A stretch of DNA of 43,040 bases. Origin: Methanodesulfokora sp964525965 (GTDB lineage Archaea > Korarchaeota > Korarchaeia > Korarchaeales > Korarchaeaceae). Where the stretch lies: positions 1-43,040 of the forward strand of contig CAZGKA010000099.1 in NCBI GenBank assembly GCA_964525965.1, given 5' to 3'. Numbering within the stretch: position 1 is the stretch's first letter; the number at the start of each line of letters is the position of its first letter. A program made the position numbers and the translations under genes. This document shows, piece after piece, positions 23,547 through 31,800 of this stretch. Below the pieces are notes generated by a model. The model was not told the DNA's origin, did not search any database, and saw nothing but the letters and a program-made list of their open reading frames with translations.

Positions 23547-23902
23547 GCTCGAATAATGAGGTCAGCAGGATGCCTCGACAGTTTATTGAGGATCTCATAC
23601 CCCCGGAGGAGACCTGCGACGACAAGAAGTGTCCGTGGCACGGAACCATAAGGATCAGGAGAGGCGGGGTCCTGGAGGGTAAAGTTGTCTCCGCCAAAAT
23701 GACGAGAACTGTGACCGTGCTGATAGAGTATCTGCACTTCTCGAAGAAGTACGATAGGTACGAGAGGAGGAGGTCCAAGATCCACGCTCACCTGCCACCG
23801 TGCATAAAGGTCCAAGAGGGAGATCTCGTAAGGATAGCTGAAACTAGGAGACTGGCCAAGACGGTAAGTCACGTGGTATTAGGAAAGATTAGAAAAGGGT
23901 AG
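23543..23902 (+). CDS. rps17: Ribosomal protein uS17
   Basis: A primary 16S rRNA-binding small-subunit protein. The 119 residues include the archaeal N-terminal extension with CDDKKCPWHGTIRIRRG (residues about 24-40), the OB-fold signature GKVVSAKMTRTVTVLIEYLH and the IHAHLPPCIKVQEGDLVRI segment. It is the last gene of this piece. uL14, which normally follows in archaea, lies 15 kb away on the opposite strand. Its stop is 1 bp from the end of the convergent gcvT gene. Confidence 0.96.
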   Translation: MSSNNEVSRMPRQFIEDLIPPEETCDDKKCPWHGTIRIRRGGVLEGKVVSAKMTRTVTVLIEYLHFSKKYDRYERRRSKIHAHLPPCIKVQEGDLVRIAETRRLAKTVSHVVLGKIRKG

Positions 23903-23903
23903 C

Positions 23904-25004
23904 TCAGCAGGCTCTTTTTCTCTTATATCCGTAGACCGTCGTATCGTAGAAGGGCATCTCGGAGACGACCACCTCTATCTGGCGATCCGAAACCAAGGCC
24001 TTAAGCTCCGTTCCCGGCTTGGAGAGATCCCTTCTCAGGTATCCCATCCCTATTCCGACTCCAATTGTCGGGCTGAAGGTTCCACTCGTGACCCAACCTA
24101 CCTCCTCGCCTTCATGAAATAGCTTTGATCCGTGACGAGGGCTCCGCCTAGTTCTGCTCTTTATCCCGACTCTTAGGTATGGAGAGGGTTCTTCCTTTCT
24201 GCGGAGGAGAGCTTCCTTTCCTATGAAATCTTTGTCGTAGCGAACGACGAATTCCAGTTGAGCCTCAATGGGGGTCGTGTTCTCGTCCATATCTTGGCCA
24301 TACAGGCACATTCCGGCTTCCAGCCTGAGTATATCCCTAGCGCCGAGACCACATGGCTCTACTCCCAGGTCCACCAGCTTTCTGAAGACCTCCTCTCCAT
24401 AATCAGTGTTATGGAATATGAGCTCGTATCCGTCCTCCCCCGTGTAGCCGGTCCTGCTTACCAGAACGCGATCGCCTCTGTAGTTAACTTCCTTCTGCCT
24501 GTATCTCCTGATCTGGGGTAGATCCACCAGGTTAGATAGAAATTCGGCCGATCTGGGCCCTTGAATAGCTATCATGACGGTTTTGAAGGTTACATCTTCG
24601 AGGTCTACGTCAAGCTTCCTGTCCTCCTTGACCTCCGTCAGCCAGCCAATTACCTTCTCCCTGCTTCCAGCATTAACGACCATGAGGAATTCTTTCTCCT
24701 TAATCCTGAAGACCACGTCATCGTCCTTTATTCCACCGCTTTCGTTCAGAATTAAGGTGTACCTGCCCCTTCCTAGCTCGACGTCTACGTCGTTTGTCGC
24801 CACTAGCTGGAGGAACTTGAGAGAGTCAGGACCCTTTATCACCAATCTGCCCATGTGGGACACATCGAACAATCCACACCCGTTCCGAACGGCTAGGGTC
24901 TCCTTTATAGAACTTTTATATTTCAGGGGCATCTTCCATCCGGCGAACTCTGTGAAATGAGCGCCCAGCTCCGAGTGGAGGTCGAATAGAGGAGTCCTCA
25001 GCAT
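23904..25004 (-). CDS. gcvT: Aminomethyltransferase (glycine cleavage T protein)
   Basis: Transfers the methylene group from aminomethylated GcvH to tetrahydrofolate or an archaeal pterin, releasing ammonia. The 366 residues match the family length. Visible landmarks are FTEFAGWKMPLKY, GLFDVSHMGRLVIKG (about residues 41-55), the RTGYTGEDGYELIF motif (about 185-198) and the C-terminal barrel with EVGWVTSGTFSPTIGVGIGM. GcvH and GcvP are not in the window, so it stands alone here. A folate-binding GcvT paralogue cannot be fully excluded, but the motifs are canonical. Confidence 0.92.
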   Translation of the reverse strand: MLRTPLFDLHSELGAHFTEFAGWKMPLKYKSSIKETLAVRNGCGLFDVSHMGRLVIKGPDSLKFLQLVATNDVDVELGRGRYTLILNESGGIKDDDVVFRIKEKEFLMVVNAGSREKVIGWLTEVKEDRKLDVDLEDVTFKTVMIAIQGPRSAEFLSNLVDLPQIRRYRQKEVNYRGDRVLVSRTGYTGEDGYELIFHNTDYGEEVFRKLVDLGVEPCGLGARDILRLEAGMCLYGQDMDENTTPIEAQLEFVVRYDKDFIGKEALLRRKEEPSPYLRVGIKSRTRRSPRHGSKLFHEGEEVGWVTSGTFSPTIGVGIGMGYLRRDLSKPGTELKALVSDRQIEVVVSEMPFYDTTVYGYKRKRAC

Positions 25005-25035
25005 GAGCCATCAGACATCTTTTCATGAAGGGAGA

Positions 25036-25044
25036 TATTTTTAA
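25036..25044 (+). promoter_or_regulatory. TATA box of the GlcD/GlcF pair
   Basis: TATTTTTAA lies about 35 bases before the ATG at 25078 and predicts a leader of about 8-10 bases. Confidence 0.5.
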
Positions 25045-25077
25045 CATTTCCTAGAGCATGCCGATCTGAACGGGACC

Positions 25078-26412
25078 ATGAGCAAGGAAAGCCTCCTATC
25101 TCTCCTTGAGGATATTGTTGGCAAAGATAACGTACTTAGCGCTGAGATAGACAGAGTTGCTTACTCTTTCTCAGCATATAACATCTGGAGCAAGCCTGAC
25201 TTTGTGATAAGACCCGTAGATCCAGAGGAGGTTGCAGATATCCTGGTAGAGTGCTCGAAAAACGGTGTTCCAGTTGTCCCTCGAGGGAATGGAACATCCC
25301 TCGTGGGCGGGCCTATATCGAGCTCCGGAGCGATAATGAGCATGAGGCGAATGAATTCTGTTTTGGAGGTAAATCTAGACGATATGACCGCTACGGTCGA
25401 GGCAGGAGTCTGTCTGAGGGAACTATTGAAGGAGTTACCTGAAGATCTCTTCTTTCCCATAGATCCAGATGGGATGTGCCTTTCCACCTTCGGAGGGATG
25501 GTCGCCGAGAACTCAGCGTCCCCTCTCTCCCTGTTCTACGGAACCGTGGAGGAGAGCGTACTGGGTCTAGAGGTCGTGACGGCCGACGGCTCCATCTGGG
25601 AGCTAGGATCGACGATTCCATGCGAGGGGAAGATGGAAAAGCTCTTCATAGGAACCGAGGGGACTTTGGGCGTGATCACCAAGGCCAAGGTCAGGCTCAG
25701 GAGAAGACCTCCTAAGCTCTTCGATCTGACGGTTGATTTCTCTCATGTGGGAGATGCCATAGATCTGTACAATCGGCTATCCTACAGAGGAGAGCTCATG
25801 CTTGGGTACACCATCTACTATAGGGACGTCTTCGAGAAACACCTGCCAGATGAGAGGTTGGGAGCCAGAGTCTACGCAGTAATCCCCCACGAGCCTCATG
25901 ACCTAGTGAAATTCATAAAGGGGCTCTCTGAAGAGCTGGAGATCCTTCGAGTTGATGTTTCGGAGCTAGATCCTAGGATCCTGCCTCATTGGAAGGGAAA
26001 CATGTATCTCATAGAGAATTTGAAGACCACCGGGAGGACCGTGAACTTTGTCAGTTTCACGACGAACTTCGACCTGTTGCACGAGGCCGTGAGCCGGATA
26101 GATCATGTGGGAGCGAGAATGAAGCTCAACACGGTGACCATTATAAATCCCGGACTGAACTGGATTTTGACTGGATTTTCCTACGATTCTCTAGATGGAA
26201 AAAGTAGAGAGAGAGCTCATAAGGCAGTGGAGATGTTGGTCCACAGCTTGGAGGAGTTGGGTGTTTCATTCGGCTACGGAACGGGTGTTGGGTTTAACAT
26301 GGCCGGTTTGAAGTTTAAAGAACTAGACAATGAAGCCCTGTACAGGGAGATCAAGAAGATTTTGGATCCAAATGGGATAATGAATCCTGGTAAAGTCGTT
26401 CTGGGTGATTGA
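25078..26412 (+). CDS. FAD-binding 2-hydroxy-acid oxidase (GlcD-like)
   Basis: A flavoprotein related to glycolate oxidase GlcD and D-lactate dehydrogenase. The 444 residues contain the FAD-binding type-4 domain: VVPRGNGTSLVGGPISSSG (about residues 60-78), then FGGMVAENSASPLSLFYGTV and IGTEGTLGVITKAKVRLR. The C-terminal cap has GYGTGVGFN and ends with DPNGIMNPGKVV, a standard family terminus. It overlaps the downstream Fe-S gene by 8 bp, so the two should form an oxidoreductase passing electrons from a hydroxy acid to Fe-S clusters. The substrate cannot be told from sequence. Confidence 0.9.
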   Translation: MSKESLLSLLEDIVGKDNVLSAEIDRVAYSFSAYNIWSKPDFVIRPVDPEEVADILVECSKNGVPVVPRGNGTSLVGGPISSSGAIMSMRRMNSVLEVNLDDMTATVEAGVCLRELLKELPEDLFFPIDPDGMCLSTFGGMVAENSASPLSLFYGTVEESVLGLEVVTADGSIWELGSTIPCEGKMEKLFIGTEGTLGVITKAKVRLRRRPPKLFDLTVDFSHVGDAIDLYNRLSYRGELMLGYTIYYRDVFEKHLPDERLGARVYAVIPHEPHDLVKFIKGLSEELEILRVDVSELDPRILPHWKGNMYLIENLKTTGRTVNFVSFTTNFDLLHEAVSRIDHVGARMKLNTVTIINPGLNWILTGFSYDSLDGKSRERAHKAVEMLVHSLEELGVSFGYGTGVGFNMAGLKFKELDNEALYREIKKILDPNGIMNPGKVVLGD

Positions 26413-27499
26413 GGTGTTCTCGAGAGAACTTGCATCCTGTCTATCCAAGTGTATATCGTGTGGGGCGTGTAACGACTCCTGTCCACTTGTCAGATTTATA
26501 GACGGAAATGAGACCCTCGGTCCCAGGGCCAGGATAAGCATCTTCAGGGCCATAGACATGGGAATCATGAGGATCTCGGTAGATGCCATAGAGTACCTTT
26601 ATGAATGCGGTCTCTGTTCGTTATGCGATAGGAGCTGTCCCCTAGACATTGAGGTATCCAAGCTCATACTCGGGATAAGGGCTGAACTCATAAAACTAGG
26701 CTATGTTCCACCGTACGAGATAGCTAAGGTTAGAAATTCCCTGCTGGACACGATGCAGCCCTGGTCTCGGGAGCACCGCAAGGGAAAATGGCTCCCTCCT
26801 GACTACTCTCCCAGCGAAGAAGCAAATGTTCTATTTTTTTCAGGATGTTGGGCTAACAGAGCTCCCGAAATGGCTTCTTCAGCCTTCTTCATAACGGAAA
26901 CTCTTTTAGGAAGTAAGGTCTATTGCCTTGGAGAGAACGAGCCCTGCTGCGGACAGCTCCTCAGGATAGCTGGTTATGAGGAGACCTACAAGGACTACCT
27001 GGTGAAGTTCAGGGAACACATATGTGATAGGGGGATAGAGAAGGTCTTGGTTCTCTGTGAATCGTGTAAAGCCACAATGAAGGATCTAGGGCTCGAAGTT
27101 TCAACTCTCCTCGAGGAGCTTTGCGAGGAAAGACTTCTAAAGAAGTTGAGAAAAAGACGACGCAAGCCTAAAAGCCGTAAAGTGGCATTTCTTCCGACTT
27201 GTCCCCCGAGATATGAGCACTCTTCTTTGCTAGAGAAATTTATGGGAGAAAAGTTCGTGGAAATGCCGTCTTGGTTCTGTATGTCGTGCGGATTTTCCCT
27301 AAGTGAGATAGCTTCTTTGAAGACCTTAGAACAGATGGTGGACGGCATTTTCAGAGTTCTGGAGGATGAAAAAGTTGATCTCCTCGTGGTGGCCGATCCC
27401 TTTTCATATTGGCTCTTGAGCGAATCTAGAAACAAGAGAAAAGCCAAAACAGAGATTATTGATCTATATAGCTTTCTTGTTGAGAGGATAAAGGCTTAG
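26405..27499 (+). CDS. Fe-S/CCG-domain oxidoreductase subunit (GlcF/HdrD-like)
   Basis: The electron-transfer partner of the GlcD-like protein. Two [4Fe-4S] motifs are seen in the first 85 residues: CISCGACNDSCP and CGLCSLCDRSCP. A complete CCG domain follows (FFSGCWANR, ENEPCCGQLL, LVLCESCKA). The second CCG domain is degenerate: it has PTCPPRYE and FCMSCGFSLS but no final C-x2-C. The GTG start at 26405 lies inside the end of glcD; an in-frame GTG at 26414 is an alternative. The 3' end overlaps the convergent sugar dehydrogenase gene by 36 bp. Confidence 0.88.
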   Translation: MIEVFSRELASCLSKCISCGACNDSCPLVRFIDGNETLGPRARISIFRAIDMGIMRISVDAIEYLYECGLCSLCDRSCPLDIEVSKLILGIRAELIKLGYVPPYEIAKVRNSLLDTMQPWSREHRKGKWLPPDYSPSEEANVLFFSGCWANRAPEMASSAFFITETLLGSKVYCLGENEPCCGQLLRIAGYEETYKDYLVKFREHICDRGIEKVLVLCESCKATMKDLGLEVSTLLEELCEERLLKKLRKRRRKPKSRKVAFLPTCPPRYEHSSLLEKFMGEKFVEMPSWFCMSCGFSLSEIASLKTLEQMVDGIFRVLEDEKVDLLVVADPFSYWLLSESRNKRKAKTEIIDLYSFLVERIKA

Positions 27500-28810
27500 A
27501 GGAGCCTTCATTACAGTTTTTTCTGTGTGATGCGGAAGTCCGACCCCTATATATATTACTCCACTGTTCTTAACAGCTTCCCTTGAGAAAATTCCTCTAC
27601 CGTCGAACAGTATCGGAGGATCGGTCATCAAACTGGCGAGCTTATCGAGGATCAGTTCCTTAAACTCCCGATGATCTGCTAGGATAGCGACACAGTCTGC
27701 TCCTGACGCTGCCTCATAGGGATCTTCAGCTCTAGTGCCTCCGAAGGTCTCGCGGGTGTGCGGGTCGAACACCGATACCATGTAGCCATGACGGAGGAAG
27801 AACCTTATGAAGTCCCTTGCCGGGCTCTCACGAGTGTCGTTAACATTTCCTTTGTAGGTCACGCCGAGGACGGCTATCTTCCTGCTGCTGTATCCATTTT
27901 TGGTTTGAAGGAGGAGCTGGTACACCTGTTTGGCATATCTGATCGGTCCATCGGCATTCACCCTTCTGGCGTGAATGAGCAGATTAGGCTCATATCCTCT
28001 GTCCTTTGAGGCCAGATAAAGGAAGACAGGATCCTTCGTGAGACAGGAACCTCCTACCCCTACGCCTGCCCTTAGCAAGTTTACCCTAGGATGCCTGTTG
28101 GCTAGCCTCATGACCTCCCAGTAGTCAACCCCGAGGACTTCACAAGCCCTGGCTATCTCATTCGCCAGCGCTATATTTACGTCTCTGTAGGTATTCTCGA
28201 CAAGTTTTACGACCTCAGCTACGGAGAAAGATGTTCTTATGATCTCTCCCTTTACAAAGCGCTTGTAAATTCCCTCCGATATCCTAGCCGCCTCCTCGTC
28301 ATCGGCCCCTATTATGCGGGTGTTCCATATGAGTTCCTTCAGAAGCCTGCCGGGCATTGCTCTCTCAGGACAGTAGGCTATGTGATAGTCCCGACCCTCC
28401 TCCAGCCCCAGCTCGTGGAGCCAATCAATTATTTTGTCCTTTGATCCCGGGGGGAGGGTGCTCTCGACTATTATTGTTCCCCCCTTCTTCAGGACCTTCG
28501 CCGCGAACTCAAGCGCCGACCTTAAGAACATCAGGTTCGGACCTGATTCCGACAGGGGAGTTGGGACTGCTATCATGACGACGTCCGATCCGTTTAGATC
28601 GTCTAAGTTAAATGTTGGGAAGTAGAATTTTCCTAAAAGCGATTTCAGGAGGTCCTTTATCCCTTCCTCCTCAAAGGGTGGCTTTCCCTCCAGAAGATCT
28701 GTTATGAGCTTCCTGTTTATGTCGTAACCGTGGACTTCAACGCCTGTGGAAGCTATTAGGAGGGCCAGCGGCAGTCCTATGTATCCCTGTCCTATTACCC
28801 CGACCTTCAT
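27464..28810 (-). CDS. UDP-sugar dehydrogenase (UDP-glucose/UDP-ManNAc type)
   Basis: Oxidises a UDP-sugar C6 alcohol to a uronate in two NAD-dependent steps, for surface glycans or glycoprotein sugars. The N-terminal Rossmann motif is GVIGQGYIGLPLALL (residues about 4-18). Other landmarks are VESTLPPGS, the YCPERAMPGRLLKEL segment (about 170-184) and the catalytic Cys in GVGGSCLTKDP (about 255). The C-terminal domain has AVLGVTYKGNVNDTRESPA. The 448 residues fit this family. Assigning UDP-glucose rather than UDP-ManNAc or UDP-GlcNAc is not possible here. Confidence 0.9.
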   Translation of the reverse strand: MKVGVIGQGYIGLPLALLIASTGVEVHGYDINRKLITDLLEGKPPFEEEGIKDLLKSLLGKFYFPTFNLDDLNGSDVVMIAVPTPLSESGPNLMFLRSALEFAAKVLKKGGTIIVESTLPPGSKDKIIDWLHELGLEEGRDYHIAYCPERAMPGRLLKELIWNTRIIGADDEEAARISEGIYKRFVKGEIIRTSFSVAEVVKLVENTYRDVNIALANEIARACEVLGVDYWEVMRLANRHPRVNLLRAGVGVGGSCLTKDPVFLYLASKDRGYEPNLLIHARRVNADGPIRYAKQVYQLLLQTKNGYSSRKIAVLGVTYKGNVNDTRESPARDFIRFFLRHGYMVSVFDPHTRETFGGTRAEDPYEAASGADCVAILADHREFKELILDKLASLMTDPPILFDGRGIFSREAVKNSGVIYIGVGLPHHTEKTVMKAPLSLYPLNKKAI

Positions 28811-28945
28811 TTTGCCACTACCTGCTCAAGGAGCCGAAGGGAGGGCTAAAAAAGTCTCCTGTGGAAATCGATGAAAACGACAAAAATAACCACTGAAACA
28901 AAACTAGCGACCGGAAAACAGGTGTTATAACAGCCAGAGATTGGC

Positions 28946-29149
28946 TCACACCAGAGTTCCTTGCTGTTCTCTTATCTTAAGCCTAGTTATATATCCGGCT
29001 ATCCTGTTTCTGTAGTTTTTGGACTTTATGTCCGCTATCTCATTGAGCACCCTCTTGTTGTGCTCGAAATCAGTGGACCACAGCTGAGAGTACTCCTTGA
29101 CGAGCTTGTAGGCGACCCTCTTTATGTTCTTCTCCTTTACAGTTCCCAT
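28946..29149 (-). CDS. rps17e: Ribosomal protein eS17
   Basis: A small-subunit protein of archaea and eukaryotes. The start is ATG 29149 (MGTVKEKNIKRVAYKLVKEY), preceded by GGTGG; the frame is open further upstream, but that part is not conserved and overlaps the next promoter. The 67 residues show the family segments DFEHNKRVLNEIADIKSKNYRNR (split across residues about 27-50) and IAGYITRLKIRE. It is divergent from the polyprenyl synthase gene. The 135 bp between it and the downstream dehydrogenase gene hold no gene that I can see. Confidence 0.93.
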   Translation of the reverse strand: MGTVKEKNIKRVAYKLVKEYSQLWSTDFEHNKRVLNEIADIKSKNYRNRIAGYITRLKIREQQGTLV

Positions 29150-29224
29150 TCTACCACCAAGGTGGATGGAGGGAGGTCGAAATTTAAACTCTTCCACCCG
29201 AAAGGATGGGGGCCGGAGGTCATG

Positions 29225-29232
29225 TATAAATA
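29225..29232 (+). promoter_or_regulatory. TATA box of the polyprenyl synthase
   Basis: TATAAATA lies about 27 bases before the ATG at 29256, which predicts a leaderless or near-leaderless transcript. Confidence 0.55.
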
Positions 29233-29255
29233 GTTGGGGGAGGGGTTATCTCCTT

Positions 29256-30329
29256 ATGGGCGGTTCATTCAAGGAGTTCGCCGAGAAGTACGTTCCAGCA
29301 ATAAACCAAGAGATCAGTACGATGTTCTCCTCCCTGCGGAGAGATCACGAAGTTGTCGATACCTATTACAGAAAGATGCTCGACTACGTTCTCGCCGGAG
29401 GTAAAAGGCTCAGACCCCTGATAGTGCTGGCAACCTTCTGGGGTCTTGGCGGAGAGGAGGTCGGCAAGATAATAAGAGCGGCCATTTCCGTGGAGTTTAT
29501 GCACAATTCATCCCTTGTCCACGACGACATAATGGATGAAAGCGAGAGCAGGAGGGGCAGACCTGCTCTTCACGTGGACTACAGGAGATGGTTTTACGAA
29601 GATCTCCCTAGGGAGAGAAAGGATAGGTTTTCTCCTCCGAGAACCTCTGACGTCTCCCTGGGAATTTTAGGGGGAGATAGTCTACTCGAGCTTGGAATAG
29701 AGGCCCTTCTCACCAGTGGGTTCAGCCCAGACAAAATTGTCAAAGCGGTGTCGGAGTATACGATAGCCTACAGGAAGTTGATAGAGGGTCAAACTCTCGA
29801 CATGTACCTCAGCGGCTTGACCATGCCGTCCGCAGAGGAGATAATACACATGCTGGAGCTCAAAACCGGTGCTCTCTTCTCGGCCTCGTTCAGGATAGGG
29901 GCTATCTTAGCTGGAAGGGAGGATCTATTGGATGATTTGGATGAGCTAGGGAAGCTCCTTGGTGTTGGCTTTCAGGTGAGAGATGACATACTGGGTCTAT
30001 TCGGCGATCCTCGTGTGACTGGTAAGCCCGTGGATAGCGACGTGAGGGAGGGCAAGAGAACTCTGCTCGTGGTCAAGGCCTATGAGATATTGCCCGAGGA
30101 TGACAAGAAGAGGCTTATTTCCATACTGGGGAAGGCCGACTTGACCGAGGAGGAGCTTGAGTTTGTTAGAGAGGCTGTTAAGAGAACCGGTTCCCTGTCA
30201 TATTCGGAGCTTTTGGCTGAGAAGTACTCCGAAAGATGTGTGGATCTTATAGACGATGTCGGCTTCTCCGAAGAGTACTCCGAAATCCTCAAGGACGTTG
30301 TCCGGCTTGCTGTCAAAAGATCTTACTGA
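29256..30329 (+). CDS. Short-chain polyprenyl diphosphate synthase (GGPP synthase type)
   Basis: Condenses isopentenyl diphosphate with allylic diphosphates to the C20 (or C15-C25) precursors of archaeal ether lipids. The start is ATG 29256 (MGGSFKEFAEKY, 357 residues). The first Asp-rich motif is in LVHDDIMDES (about residues 85-94) and the second in GFQVRDDILGLFGD (about 240-253), with a GKPVDSDVREGKRTLLV tail after it. The KRLRPLIVL segment for diphosphate binding is near residue 48. The second motif reads DDILG rather than DDxxD, a common variant. Product length cannot be fixed by reading alone. Confidence 0.92.
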   Translation: MGGSFKEFAEKYVPAINQEISTMFSSLRRDHEVVDTYYRKMLDYVLAGGKRLRPLIVLATFWGLGGEEVGKIIRAAISVEFMHNSSLVHDDIMDESESRRGRPALHVDYRRWFYEDLPRERKDRFSPPRTSDVSLGILGGDSLLELGIEALLTSGFSPDKIVKAVSEYTIAYRKLIEGQTLDMYLSGLTMPSAEEIIHMLELKTGALFSASFRIGAILAGREDLLDDLDELGKLLGVGFQVRDDILGLFGDPRVTGKPVDSDVREGKRTLLVVKAYEILPEDDKKRLISILGKADLTEEELEFVREAVKRTGSLSYSELLAEKYSERCVDLIDDVGFSEEYSEILKDVVRLAVKRSY

Positions 30330-30349
30330 ATTTGGGCAGTTGAGGGAAA

Positions 30350-30357
30350 TTTAAATA
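30350..30357 (+). promoter_or_regulatory. TATA box of the candidate guide RNA and dnaG
   Basis: TTTAAATA (30350-30357 region) lies about 25-30 bases before the 5' arm of a long stem at 30382, which fits transcription starting at the stem. Confidence 0.5.
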
Positions 30358-30380
30358 GAGAGTTCTTGGATGTTTTTACC

Positions 30381-30466
30381 AGCGCCCACCAGGGTGATTG
30401 ACCCCCGGGAAGGGAGGACAGCGTAGGCAGACCGTTGACCCGTGGGGATTGCTGGTGGGCGCACAG
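30381..30466 (+). ncRNA. Candidate H/ACA-type guide RNA upstream of dnaG
   Basis: An 11-bp perfect stem joins GCGCCCACCAG (30382-30392) to CTGGTGGGCGC (30452-30462), and ACA follows at once (30463-30465). Inside lie a 5' loop strand GGTGATTGA, an upper stem (CCCCCGGG with CCCGTGGGG, one bulged T) and a 3' loop strand ATTG. The distance from the upper stem to ACA is 15 bases, the range expected of a pseudouridylation pocket. GTTGA opposite AA next to the CGGG/CCCG helix could be a kink-turn for L7Ae. A TATA box at the right distance supports independent transcription. It could instead be a structured leader of dnaG. Confidence 0.55.
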
Positions 30467-30510
30467 TCCCGACTTAGCGGTTATCCAAAAACCGTCGTTG
30501 GTGGTGACCT

Positions 30511-31785
30511 ATGGAGCATGACGCTCAAAGGTCTAGGGTCCATCCCCACAAGTATATCGCTAGACTGTCCATAACAGTCAACGGGGTCGTGGACCCTAGC
30601 GATGTTATAGGTGCTATATTTGGACAGCTTGAGGGTCTCCTCGGTCCTGAGCTGGAGCTTAAGGAGCTCCAGAGGACGGGGAAGGTTGGCAGGATATATG
30701 TTAAGCTCAGGAAGGTTAACGAGAAAACAGAAGGCATTATAATGTTTCCATCCGGGCTGGACAAGGTCAACACAGCTCTACTGGTGGCTGCGATGGAGAC
30801 CATAGAGAAGGTCGGTCCCTACCAAGCCAAGGTAACCCTGAGATCTATAACGGATGAGAGGGAGGAGAAGAGAAGAGAGGTCGCTAAGAGGGCTGCTGAG
30901 ATTCTCAAATCATGGACTGCCAGCTCCAGGGATGAGTACAAGAAGATCCTCGACCTCATAAAGCTTGAAGCCGCGAAATCCAGCCTTATATTCTATGGAA
31001 AGGAGGGCCTCCCCGCTGCCAAGGGTATAGAGGAATCTGATGAGATCATCGTGGTTGAAGGAAGAGCCGATGTTCTCAACATGATAAGGTACGGGTACAA
31101 CAACGTGATCGCTGTCGGTGGAGCCGTGGAGAAAATACCCGAGTCTCTCGTTGATCTGATAAGTAGAAAGTACGCAACGGCGTTCGTGGACGGAGATAGA
31201 GGAGGGGAGCTTGTGCTCAGATCTCTTCTGGAGCAGACTGACATAGATTTTGTAGCCAGAGCTCCTCACGGTAAAGGAGTTGAGGAATTAACCGCCAAGG
31301 AAATAAGAGTTGCACTAGCTTCTGCGATCCCGGCAGATGAGGTGAGAAGTGAGCTTCACATAGGAAGGAGGTCGAAGAAAAAAGTTCATGAGAGAAAGGA
31401 GGAAGTGATTGAGGTTAGTGCCCCTCAGCCCGCTGGCCCACCGCTAGGTCATCCGCCACAAAAACACGAGGAAGTCCGGAAGGGTAAGAAAGCTAACCTT
31501 AAGCATATACCTGAGCCACTCAGAGAGCACGTGGAAAGGATCCTCGGCTCCAACAAGGTACTCTTCTTGGACGAGAATTTCAACGTGATGGCAGAAGTTC
31601 CCATACAGGATCTATACAATGAACTGGAGAAGGTGAGGGGCGCTAGATATGTAGTTTACGACGGAATAATAACGCAGAGAATCGTTGACAAGGCCTACCA
31701 GAATGGTATAAGAATCATAGTTGGGGCTAAAGTTCACGAAGTGGTTAAAGTCCCGGTTCTCCTTAGGATCATAACGATCGACTGA
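30511..31785 (+). CDS. dnaG: Archaeal DnaG-like protein (Toprim)
   Basis: Archaeal DnaG, often found with the exosome where it aids poly(A)-rich RNA binding; it also has primase activity in vitro in some species. The 424 residues contain the Toprim motifs: the catalytic Glu in IIVVEGRADVLNMIRYGYN (about residue 180) and DGDRGGE (about 229-235). The N-terminal domain (HKYIARLSITVNGVVDPSDV) and the C-terminal helical region are as in other archaea. Its ATG follows GGTGGTGACCT, and a small hairpin (CGGTT/AACCG, 30478-30494) lies just before this site. Pelota follows after 15 bp. Confidence 0.93.
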   Translation: MEHDAQRSRVHPHKYIARLSITVNGVVDPSDVIGAIFGQLEGLLGPELELKELQRTGKVGRIYVKLRKVNEKTEGIIMFPSGLDKVNTALLVAAMETIEKVGPYQAKVTLRSITDEREEKRREVAKRAAEILKSWTASSRDEYKKILDLIKLEAAKSSLIFYGKEGLPAAKGIEESDEIIVVEGRADVLNMIRYGYNNVIAVGGAVEKIPESLVDLISRKYATAFVDGDRGGELVLRSLLEQTDIDFVARAPHGKGVEELTAKEIRVALASAIPADEVRSELHIGRRSKKKVHERKEEVIEVSAPQPAGPPLGHPPQKHEEVRKGKKANLKHIPEPLREHVERILGSNKVLFLDENFNVMAEVPIQDLYNELEKVRGARYVVYDGIITQRIVDKAYQNGIRIIVGAKVHEVVKVPVLLRIITID

Positions 31786-31800
31786 TGAAAGGTCAGGAGA

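Noticed and set aside
28861..28945. Possible box C/D guide (GATGAAA followed by CTGA) between eS17 and the sugar dehydrogenase
   Set aside because: The C box departs from RUGAUGA and no C'/D' pair or terminal stem is visible.
29150..29197. N-terminal extension of eS17 (16 residues) from ATG 29197
   Set aside because: Not part of the conserved family, extends toward the opposite promoter, and the ATG at 29149 has its own GGTGG site and the conserved MGTVK start.
30381..30466. Considered as SRP RNA, because of GGGAAGGGAGGACAGC resembling the helix 8 tetraloop region
   Set aside because: Too short for archaeal SRP RNA (about 300 bases), no Alu-domain helices, and the symmetric and asymmetric loops of helix 8 do not form; an H/ACA fold fits better.
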